Positions 9,603 through 18,253 of a stretch of 18,253 nt of DNA are shown piece by piece. The notes beneath the pieces are model-generated. The model did not search any database. It was not told the origin of the DNA and saw nothing but the letters and a program-made list of their open reading frames with translations. This DNA comes from Cudoniella acicularis (taxonomy: Eukaryota; Ascomycota; Leotiomycetes; Helotiales; Helotiaceae), in contig JAAMPI010001171.1 of the NCBI GenBank assembly GCA_013054445.1, forward strand, positions 1 to 18,253. The letters run 5' to 3'. Both the position numbers and the translations under genes were made by a program. How positions within the stretch are numbered: the first letter of the stretch is position 1; each line of letters starts with the position of its first letter.

Positions 9603-9605
9603 TAA

Positions 9606-9931
9606 GTGGTCATGGCTCAGACATGCGCTAGTACTGTACCCTAAACCCAAAGACTAAGTAACCCCACTTAGGTACATGACGCTTCGGAGACTCGATGGGG
9701 GTGTCCGGGGTGTTTCCGATATTAAGTGCAACTTTTAAGAAAAGGCTGCTTCCTGATGAAAGTTCGTGCGTGTCATACTTTGCACAAAACCTTTCAGTTC
9801 CTTATTTTTCTTTTCCAACCTCTGCAATTCCCCTCTCAATCCCTCCCCCTCCCATCTGACCCGACAAATTGGCTCCCGAATAGTAGCCTTGGCTTGCTTG
9901 TTCTTCTACTAACGCACCGGAGTCTACCTCT
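9606..9931 (+). promoter_or_regulatory. 5' flank of the TRI12-type MFS gene
   Basis: Between the MITE and the ATG at 9932. It includes a pyrimidine-rich leader (tttttcttttccaacctctgcaattcccc at about 9805-9833) typical of fungal transcription start regions. No specific operator was recognised. Only about 330 bp of apparently unique promoter remains next to the transposon. Confidence 0.4.
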
Positions 9932-11947
9932 ATGTCGGAAACATTAAAGGGTGGGCCTTTTGAGCCGATTGACACCAACAAAAATCTCACACCAATTAAG
10001 AGTTCCTTGGAAAAGGACACAACTGTCAGACGGGACATAACGAAATCTAGTAACACCAGCGACGACGGAGAGCCGGATTTGGCACCACATCTTCACGCAA
10101 GAACATTCTTAGCAGTATTCGCTGTCTGCTTAATTTACGTCGCGCAAGTTTTCGCTTTAGTTGGTGCTGGTGCGGTGAGTTTAAACAAATCCTATGAGAT
10201 CCCCCGGTATTAGAAAGTCGATTTAAGTCATCTCTTTGCTGATATCGATATCTCCATTAGCAAGGTCAATTTATTGCCAGCCAATTTAACAGCCCGGAAG
10301 ACTCCATTTGGATTACAGCACCATTAACCATTTTGACAGTGGTTCTCGGTCCAATTGTCTCCCAAGCATCAGATTACTGGGGTCGAAGATGGTTCTTAAT
10401 TATACCCAGCCTATTTGGCGCTGTTGGCTGTATCGTGGTTGCCAGAGCCTCGAGCATGGGAATGGTCATTGCAGGCTTCACCATTCTCGGTATTGCCTTT
10501 GGAGCGCAACCTCTCCTTCACACCGTGGCCTCCGAGGTCCTGACTCGACGCTGGCGTTCATGGGCACAAGCCTGCATCATGATATCTAATGCATTAGGCA
10601 TCATTGCAGGTCTCCTTGTCGGAGGTGCCTTGAATCGAGATGGGAATCCGGGTGGGTTTAGGAATCACTTCTATATCGCCATGGCTATTTTCGCTCTTGC
10701 ATCTTTAATATATCTTTTCGCCTATCGACCTTTGCCGACAAAGTTACAGACAACATATTCATTCAGAGAGAAGATAGCGCAACTAGACTGGATCGGTTAT
10801 GGACTTCTTGCATCAAGTTTGGTATCATTCTGCTTGGGTCTCTCTTGGTCCCATAACCCTTACGAGTGGTCGGATCCCCATGTCTCTGCAACGTTTGCCA
10901 TTGGCGTGGCTTTAGCATTTGGGCTCATTCTCTATGAAACAAAATTCAAGAAGGATGGCATGTTTCATCACGGGCTTTTCAAAGGGAATCGCAACTTCAC
11001 AATTGCATTGATATGCGTCTTCTGTGAAGGAGCTGCTTTCTTTGCTGCAAACATTTACTTTGCTTTCCAGGCACGGAATTCTCTGAACACTTACATGACC
11101 ACTTTAGTGCTAATATACTTCTAGGTGAGTGTTCTATACGAGACCGACTTCCTCATCGTTGGTGTGCGGTTCAGCATCGCCTTCATCGCCTTGATTGCCG
11201 CATCTCTCTTTACGGGGTTATACTGTGCCGTCGCCAAAAAAGTCCGATGGGTGACATTTGCTGCATTTGTCATATTTACCGCTTTTTTTTGTATGCATGG
11301 CGACTGCGAACAAAAACAGCTCAACGGCGGTTTGGGGCTATCCGGTGCTTCTTGGTTGGGCCCTTGGCATGACCCTCATTACACTTGTGACTGTTGCTCA
11401 GCTCTCAACTCCCCCTGAACTTATTTCGGTTGCGAGTGGTTTGCTTATCAGTGTCCGGTCTCTTGGTGGGACTATTGGAATTGCAATTTGTATGTGGACT
11501 CTGGCCGATTTGGTACCACAACAGCTGATTTTCTTTTCTTTCTGCAGACAACGCTGTGTTTATTTCGGCCACAAATGATATCCTTCAAAACATAGGCAAG
11601 GCGGGTACTGCAGCTGGTCTCCCATCTAGCTCAATCGAGCAATTCGTGACGGACATAGTCGGACAGAATAAGACCGGATTCGCCACTATTCCAGGCATTA
11701 CACCCGAAATTATTAGTGCAGGGGTGGATGCTCTGTTGGACGCGTACACGACTGGTTTTAGAAATGTATGGGTATCTGCTATCGGCTTCATTGTTCTTGC
11801 CGCGATCGGTATGCATTGTCCTTAAAACTTCTGCCCCGTTGCTAACATTTTCACACAGCATCTCTTTTCTTGTTTGATCCAAGCAAAGAGTTTAACAACC
11901 ATATTGATGCGCCAGTTGAGAAGGAGGAAGATATGTATTCGTCGTAG
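9932..11947 (+). CDS. TRI12-type MFS efflux transporter (DHA2-like), with a +1 frameshift
   Basis: Five exons: 9932-10174, 10261-11070, 11125-11489, 11548-11808, 11859-11947. It should be a plasma-membrane H+ antiporter exporting a toxic metabolite or drug. TM1 is FLAVFAVCLIYVAQVFALVG (about 59-78); motif A is SQASDYWGRRW (115-125). Typical TRI12 blocks follow: LTRRWRSWAQACIMISNALG, RWVTFAAF, AVWGYPVLLGWALGMTL, LISVRSLGGTIGIAIY, and the end SKEFNNHIDAPVEKEEDMYSS. Intended length is about 588 residues, normal for the family. Introns 1, 3 and 4 are GT-AG; intron 4 has GCTAAC. Intron 2 (11071-11124) needs a GC donor (GCACGG); retaining it gives TAG. In exon 3 the frame changes after AAFVIFTAFF at eight Ts (11283-11290); seven would keep VCMATANKNSS in frame. 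Either a sequencing error or an inactivating mutation, so this may be a pseudogene. Confidence 0.82.
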
Positions 11948-14057
11948 TTCTGTCATTATCCGGGAACGAGGACGCACTTGGGTCCGTCTCAATCTCCCTT
12001 GACATGACTCAAACATTTCAAATAAGCAAAATATCAAGCAATATTATGTTTTACAGACTTATTCTAGAGTACAATCCCTTATTTTCGCAAGATAAACATA
12101 ATCACTTTATAAGACTCAGCAATTTCTACGTGCTATAAAACCATGCGTGTTGTAAGAACAAAACAGCAGATTCGACATTTATCCTGCACGGTACGAACCG
12201 AAGCCCGGGGACGATCGGTGACGAATCTAGATATGAATCCTACTGGAATAGTCTGTAGTCACATTTTCTGGGATAATGCATTGGAAAATGACACTATGTC
12301 AGCTTATGTGATCGAGGTTGTATATACGGAGGTGGTGCGCTCTCTGATGACAGGGTCTCAAGTAACATCGCGAGAGAGAATTAGAGATTTGAAAAGGGGT
12401 TTCGTGATTTTTCTCTTTCAAGTCCTTAGCAAAATGGAAGTGAGAGAAGATATTTCCGTATCTTCATCGAATTTCTTTTTAAATCGATGCCTTCTTATTT
12501 TCGTGGTCTATATTTATCGCAAAATTACATAAAGCACTTGAAAACGATTGGATGACTACAAAATCGGAACACCGCTGAATGGGCTCAGGTAAATAAAGAG
12601 ATAAACTGTGATAGATTTATTTATTCGTAATGATACTTTTGAACAGTAGGGTGTGAATTCTTTATAGTGTCATAGGTGGGTTTTCGGTACCGACTTTGGA
12701 AGCCTGAAGCGATAGTGAACGGTCGCTAATCTTTAGGGACTTGTCGATTTGCTACAGGGGCCCGCTTACTGTACTTTAGCAAGCACTCTCCAATATTTAG
12801 GTGAAGCTTGTTCTTGCATGTAATCATAAGCGCATGAGGTAAAAATAATCATTTGTATGTCCAAATTAAAGAGATATTAAGTCTTCAGTCAGATGCGAAG
12901 GAATATTTAGTTGTTCTCTTGCGAAAACAATTACGAAGTCATTGCACTGTTGTTCGTTACTTTATAGGCTTGCGTGCATGCTGTACTTTCGCGAGTTGGC
13001 CCGTAAAGGCTACAAAGTCCAAGCATATTGTTCCCGTACTTGTGAATGCACAATCTAAAATTCGTGCAATTATGAATAAGCCGTATCGTAAATATTTCAT
13101 ATTAAAGAGACCGACCATTCTATGTTAATATAAGGAGAAGAGCAGTTGTCACTGTCTTGGACAATGTAAATAGAAATTGTGATGCCTTTACGCCGTTACT
13201 CGCTAATCTATAGGGGCTTGTACCCCAGATTTTAGCGAGCTTCCCCGTTTTCCTATCTACTCCGTATGTTTCTATTTTCCGAAACTTTGCGCATTTTGAA
13301 ATAATAAAGATCGTCATATAGCTGCACACGAAACGCTTATGATTCATTTCTAAGTTTAGACGACAAAAGCAATTAATATGATCGGGAATCTGGTAAGTCA
13401 GCTTAAGGACGCGTGGATAAGAGTCGAATAGGTATGAGTGAGGCATTATTGTGACCGCACTGATCGTTCAGATTGGGTAGACAATTCTCCTGAAGAGCTT
13501 TCTATGCAGAACCACTCTAATCCCCTGGACTTGCTAAAAAGTTTACACTTTGACCCATGGTGCGACTGTGATTCTTTTTCCAGGCTTTCCATTGGATTAC
13601 TAACCCACTTCAGCGTCAGGAACAAGTCTAATCCCTGAACCTCCATCCGCAAAACCGTTTCGGTCAACGCGAATTCGTCCGTGCTTTTGCAAACTTGCCT
13701 TAATTGAGCGAAGCAAGTTCAAATTGTGCGACACTTCGTCATCGAATGACAAGGCTGGGAAGCCTTTCAGTCGCTACAATGGGGAATTCTCCGCAAAGCG
13801 ATGAGAGGTCGATGCGATCGGCTGGACGTGCATCCGGCACCTGGATATGCAGAAATAGAAACCCTAGGCATTGGGCAGATCGCGCGCATGGAGGTTTTTA
13901 AGGCGATCAAACAGCTCTGTCTCGAGATTTCCCTGGTTCACTACTGTCAGTTAACTCCCGTGATTTGTACAAGATGTGTTTGTAAGAAGTGAGCATTTCA
14001 GTGTTCACCGACAACAACGTTCCTGGGAATCTATCGTCGACGTGCTGGCTTTCAACC
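11948..14057. other. 2.1-kb gene-poor intergenic region
   Basis: No supported gene. The longest open frames (12143-12532 and 12853-13128 on plus, 13446-13120 on minus) have no recognisable motifs, no splice context and an AT-rich composition. A short motif (cgctaatct.taggg.cttgt) occurs at 12724-12744 and again at 13201-13221, where it forms an imperfect hairpin. The right part is the 5' flank of the QDR-type transporter gene. Decayed transposon sequence is likely but could not be assigned. Confidence 0.4.
13201..13237. repeat. imperfect hairpin, related to 12724-12744
   Basis: The arms CGCTA-ATCT and AGAT-TT-TAGCG enclose a second stem, GGGG...CCCC, with a six-base loop. The left half recurs with two mismatches at 12724-12744. 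It could be the tip of a degraded inverted-repeat element; no function is claimed. Confidence 0.3.
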
Positions 14058-16565
14058 ATGGCGGAATCTCGAAAATCGACCGCTACTTCTCTCATGTCCG
14101 AAGATGGACCTGAGCTAATAGTCACGAGGGTTTCGGAAGCGGAATGGATTTCTGGAATACCATCAAGAGTACCTTCGACGATTCCAGCGAGCACACCTGG
14201 GATTCCACCGAGCGGAGGAGCAAAATACAGCTGGCATCAACTCAAGGTTCCTAGGCAAGTCTCTGGAGTGCCGAATGGAAATGGAAAAAGCAGGCTCGGT
14301 AGCTGGGTTTCGAGGAGGTTGTCTCAGGACTCTTTCAACTCGGCGACGGGAAGAGGAAGCACCGAAAGCATCAAGGTGTTTACACAGATGAAAGACGTTT
14401 CAAGGTTCAGCGAAAGTGAAGTCAGTGAGGGCGGCTTGAGTGATGGGTATGAACCTAAAACACCACGCGAAGATATTGCTATTCCAGTTCCTGCGATCCC
14501 TGCGTGGAGTCTTCGGCAAAACAACAAGGTTGGCCTACAAAAACTCCCGACAGAACTCGATTCAGAAGTGGAGGCGCAAACTTCTAATGAAACTGGTGTT
14601 CGGGTGATTTCCTATCAGGATTCAGTTGAGTCATCTCGAAAGACACAAGATCTATATGATTCATTCCCAACACCTCCTAGTACCGGAGTCAACAATTCCC
14701 CAAACAATGCAGCAATGGAGCAAACACCAAAATGGGATCCTATATCCCCGTCACCATCTTTCGAGTCAGGGCTCAGACGGATGGGAAGTTCTGAAAAGGT
14801 GTTACCGGAACCACCATACCATATCTTTAGTATTGCCAAGAAGAGACACATCGTGTATCTTCTTTCCTTCACAGGCACCCTGTTGATTCTGTCTATTACC
14901 ATGTACTTTCCAGTCATCAATGCAGTTGCAACTGTAATATACCTCTTCTTATGTATATCGTCACCTTGACTAACAACGTTTTAGAGTTTCCACGTCAATA
15001 CTGCTGTAGCTTTAGCCACAATATCGACATTTATGATTTTCCGGGCAATAACTCCTTTTTTGTGGCTGCCTATATGTCAATCTGTGGGAAGACGATCGCT
15101 ATTCATCGTCCTTCCACTCACATCCTTTTTCTTCTACATCGGACTGGCATTGACCAACAACTTGGCTGGGTTTTTCATCCTCCGAATCCTACAAGCCGCC
15201 AGCATTGCAGCTTTCTTACCTCTTTGTAAATCTTCCCACCTTACCTTGCCTCGAAGCCCTTCTAAATCTCAAATAGCAATTGCAATCATAAACGATATAT
15301 CAATAGGGGAGGAAAGATCAGCGTTGGTTGGCTCCTTCAACAAAAGTAAGCTCAACGCCACAGTTCACAAACACGAACACATACTGATTCCCTTAGTCCT
15401 TCTAATCAGCCATTTCCTCGGCCCAGTCCTAGGTGGTGCGTTCTCCCAACGTTTCGGCTTCCACTCCATCTTCGTCTTCCTCTGCATCCTCACCGGCATC
15501 GCCAGCTTCATCCTCATTACCTTCCTCCCCGAAACACACCGCAAAATAGCAGGAAACGGCACCACACCCCTCCCATGGTGGCAAAATCCCCTCATAAACC
15601 GCTTTAACAATCCCTCCCAACCTCCTATCACTAACGAAAAAACCGCTACCACATTCACCAAACCCCCTCTCCAAGACTTCGCCTCTCCCTTCCAAAACCT
15701 CCGCCAACTCGACCTCACCCTCTCCATCTTCTTCGGCAGCCTCGTCTTCGCCCTCTTCATCTCCGTCCTCGTTACCACCGCCCCTTACTCCAACCACGCT
15801 TCAACCTCACGCCCTCCGCCACAGGCGCTATTTTCCTCCCCGCCGCCAACGGTTCCATCCTTCGCATACCCCCTCACCAACCTCCTTCTTTCCCGCGACT
15901 ACCGCATCATCTCCAAAATATATAAAACTGAACACCATATCCCTGACGAAAAACCTATAAATCCTCGTTACCTCCCCGATTTCCCAATTGAAAAAGCAAG
16001 ATTGAGGAATATGAGGCCGTTTATACTAGCGTTTATTGGTGTTACGGGTGGTTATGGATTCTCGGTCCATGGGAAACATCTCGTTGTTCCTCTTGTCCTG
16101 CAGTTTTTTATTGCGGGGAGTGGAACGGTGGTTTTGATGATGAATAGTATTCTGATTTCCGATTTATACCCCTCGGATTCAGATTCTTCCGCTAGCATCG
16201 AGTTAATCGTCAACCTCTGTCGCCTCCTCCTTGGTGCGTTATTAGTCGGAATCATCCAACCCCTCATCAACGGCCTCGACGTAAAATTCACATTTTTGAT
16301 GTTATCTATGATCCTATTATTCTTTACTCCTATCTTGTTATTTCAATGGTTTTACGGTGTAAAATGGAGGATGCAGAGGGAGTCGCAGCTGAGAGAGAAT
16401 TCTCAGGATGGCTCGTTTATGGAATTGGGAGTTTCGAGGGGTGAAGAGCTTATGTGGAAGTTTTCGAATGAGGCGAGGTCTCTCTGGGAGAAGATCGTGC
16501 AGGAAACGTCGTATTCGGTCGGGAAGGTTAGAGATTGGGCTAGGAAGGGGGAGGTTAAAACGTAG
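14058..16565 (+). CDS. QDR-family MFS multidrug transporter (DHA1) with a long N-terminal tail
   Basis: Four exons, 14058-14933, 14985-15225, 15277-15345, 15397-16565, encode about 784 residues. QDR proteins are plasma-membrane H+ antiporters exporting drugs, polyamines or weak acids; the substrate here is unknown. About 260 polar, Ser/Pro-rich residues precede PPYHIFSIAKKRHIVYLLSF, the usual entry to TM1. Motif A is degenerate (PICQSVGRR, 321-329); motif C is GPVLGG (404-409); LPETHRKIAGNGT ends TM6 (439-451). FPIEKARLRNMRPF, VPLVLQFFIAGSGT and a C-terminal VKWR also fit. The three introns are each 51 nt with GT-AG ends; the last two have no in-frame stop, but removing them restores AAFLPLSIAIINDISIGEER and GSFNKILLISHFLGP. 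The ATG has a good context (caaccATGG). Around 15798-15873 a better family match lies in another frame, suggesting two compensating indels. The tail is longer than in yeast QDR proteins. Confidence 0.85.
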
Positions 16566-17081
16566 ACATATGTGTAATTCTTCTTGTTTATTTATTATTT
16601 AGGAGGAAAAATAGAATTGGAAAGCAATTTCATCTGATGTCGTTATACTTTGCGGGACTGCAATGGACATGGTGATCTTCTCTTGAGGTTTTGTTCCTGC
16701 GGAAGTCTGAATAAGCACCAAGTTGCTGATTGATCAACTTGATCTGCAAGTCCGAACTTCCCGTGCCGAAAAATACTAGGATAGAGGCGTGTTAGCCGCA
16801 ACGGAATTAGCTTACTGGTACCGAAGTAAGCAGTGTAGTGTGACTTACCTAGGCAAGGAATACTGTTTCTAGAAAGTTAATAGACTAGTGCTACCACGAG
16901 AACGATCTTCCCGCCCCGGGATTTCTGGGGTACTCCGTAGTGACAGCTGTTGGGTACGTAAATGACCCCTTCACCTCAACTCCTTTTTTTTATACTTGCT
17001 TCTTATATAAAACAGAATACTCATCCCCTCTCTTTTAAAATATACGATGGTAAATGAGCATCATTTTCAACTAATATCAAC
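16566..17081 (+). promoter_or_regulatory. intergenic region and 5' flank of the beta-propeller gene
   Basis: About 516 bp between genes in the same direction. A TATA box (tatataaaa) is at 17004-17012, about 70 bp before the ATG at 17082. An upstream ATG at 17047 opens a 26-codon frame that overlaps the main start and ends at TAA 17125-17127, so it could lower translation. Small inverted repeats occur (aagttg/caactt near 16720-16741; gcttac/gtaagc near 16810-16831), too short to interpret. Confidence 0.4.
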
Positions 17082-18253
17082 ATGCGCACCTCACCATCCA
17101 CACCCTCACTTCTCGCGCCCTTCCTAATCCTCTTCACACACTTCCTCACCCCCAATCCTTTCTCACACCACTCACCCCTCAATCTCACCACTCCCACTAC
17201 ACCCACAGCCTCATCCCCATCCCAATCCTTACACATGCTCCCCTTATCCATCCGTCCGTCAAATCCATCAATTCCCCATGCCAACCTGGATCGAAAACCT
17301 CTCCGTAATTCACAACGGCTCCATCCTGGTCACATTAATGACTACACCAGAACTCTACATGATTGATCCAAATAACGATCATCCACCACTTCTGATTCAT
17401 ACTTTCCCTGGCAAGATTATTCTGATACTGATTCTCTATTCTTATGTGTAAACTGAAAGCTCAGACACTAGTGAATCTCTCACCCCTTCAAAATTCTTCC
17501 CAATTTCACAAACTCACAAAACTAACTCACCATCCCCCAGGGTACCTCGGCCTCCTAGGAATCGTCGAAACAACCCCCAACACATTCACCGTAATCTCCG
17601 GGAATTTCTCCCTCTCCACCCCCATCAGCTCAACACCCGGTTCCTACACCGCATGGAGCGTCGACTTCTCATCATCTTCTTCACCACCAATCATCACCAG
17701 GATAAAAGACGTCAAGGAAGCAGCGTTCTTGAATGGAATAAGCTACCTCGGTCCCTGAGAAAACGCACTGCTATTAGCAGATTCAACATTGGGAGTGATT
17801 TTTCGACTAGACTTAAATCCTCCTTTTGAGACTACGGTGGTGATCCATAATCCTTTGTTAAAGAAATGCAGTCCAGACCTACTAGAAGGTATCAACGGGT
17901 TGAAAATCTTCAATTCTACCTCCTCCACCGCATCCGAATTAAGCATCTACTTCTCCAACTCTTACTGCGGATTCCTAGCCCGTATGCCAATCTACCCCAA
18001 TGGAGCACAAAATGCTCCAGGCGAAGTGTTAGCGTATACGGAGAAGCCTGAGACGTGGATATTTGATGATTTTGCAGTTGATGAGAAGGGAACGGCGTTT
18101 GCGGCTACAGGGACGGAGAATGTGGTTACGAAGGTGAAGGCGAATGGGCAATGGAGACAGATTGCGGGGAGTTTGAATAGTAGTGAGATTGCGGAGCCGA
18201 CTGCGTTGGCTTTTGGGAGGACCAGAGAGGATAAGGAGAGAAGGGCGTTGTAT
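17082..18253 (+). pseudogene. SMP-30/gluconolactonase-like beta-propeller protein, broken and cut by the right edge
   Basis: Exon 1 starts at ATG 17082 with a signal-peptide-like MRTSPSTPSLLAPFLILFTH. The family sequence then appears one frame later: VRQIHQFPMPTWIENLSVIH and SILVTLMTTPELYMIDP (about 17245-17370). No intron fits between, so one extra base probably lies at about 17110-17240; the C5 run near 17146-17155 is one candidate. The intron 17411-17540 has a GCAAGA donor, an ACTAAC branch point and a CAG acceptor, joining HTFPG to YLGLLGIVETTPNTFTVISG. Exon 2 continues to SFLNG-type sequence, then meets TGA at 17756-17758 after SYLGP. The same frame stays open to the window edge with more family sequence: ENALLLADSTLGVIFRLDLN, EGINGLKIFN, WIFDDFAVDEKGTAFAATGT. 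Related fungal proteins are secreted six-bladed propellers of uncertain substrate. Two lesions suggest a pseudogene; sequence error is the alternative. Confidence 0.72.

Noticed and set aside
12143..12532. 129-residue plus-strand open frame
   Set aside because: It has no family motif, no splice context and an AT-rich composition like the surrounding non-coding DNA.
15365..15797. Two minus-strand open frames (137 and 122 residues) opposite the QDR-type transporter
   Set aside because: They are shadows of C-rich codon choice in the transporter exon and read as low-complexity Arg/Glu-rich sequence.
17442..17540. GTAAAC as an alternative GT donor for the propeller intron
   Set aside because: It would add about a dozen hydrophobic residues (KIILILILYSYV) inside a propeller blade; the GC donor at 17411 gives the expected HTFPG-YLGLLGI join.
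17749..17777. A 27-nt GT...AG segment that would remove the TGA from the propeller gene
   Set aside because: Too short for a spliceosomal intron and without a branch point; a nonsense change is more likely.
1..18253. CRISPR arrays, bacterial operons, riboswitches and prophage features
   Set aside because: The window is fungal nuclear DNA with introns; no regularly spaced repeats or prokaryotic signals were seen.

Overview
The window looks like nuclear DNA of a filamentous ascomycete (Pezizomycotina). Genes carry short introns (about 49-130 nt) with CTAAC/CTGAT-like branch points. The protein families are typical of that group (HET domain, 2EXR domain, UGT80-like glucosyltransferase, TRI12-type and QDR-type MFS transporters). 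AT-rich stretches hold decayed transposons whose in-frame TAG/TAA codons fit repeat-induced point mutation. Assignment to a class or species is not possible from this sequence alone.

Layout, left to right. (1) 2-589 (+): C-terminal end of a HET-domain protein whose start lies off the window. (2) 3469-911 (-): three-exon sterol-glucosyltransferase-like gene, convergent with the HET gene. (3) 3470-5598: long intergenic region with two small non-autonomous transposons, one with 18-bp perfect inverted repeats (3796-4024) and one with an exact 8-bp target duplication (4219-4538), plus a near-palindrome centred on TGACTCA. (4) 5599-6952 (+): two-exon 2EXR-domain protein. (5) 6953-9931: gene-poor transposon graveyard with a possible gene remnant (7383-7121, -), a Tc1/mariner transposase relic (7970-8884), and two same-family inverted-repeat elements, one inserted inside the other (9050-9602). 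(6) 9932-11947 (+): five-exon TRI12-type drug/toxin efflux MFS gene with a one-base frameshift at a T8 run. (7) 11948-14057: about 2.1 kb with no recognisable gene. (8) 14058-16565 (+): four-exon QDR/DHA1-type MFS gene with a long cytosolic N-terminus and an apparent compensated double frameshift. (9) 17082-18253 (+): SMP-30/gluconolactonase-like beta-propeller gene, apparently broken by an N-terminal frameshift and an in-frame TGA, running off the right edge.

The genes do not form an obvious pathway. Two different multidrug-type exporters and a lipid/sterol glycosyltransferase sit near a self-recognition (HET) gene in a transposon-rich setting, as in fungal accessory regions. No new defence, toxin or biosynthetic system is evident. 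The most interesting signals are the nested transposon pair, three predicted introns with GC instead of GT donors, and a cluster of one-base lesions that are either real gene decay or assembly errors.
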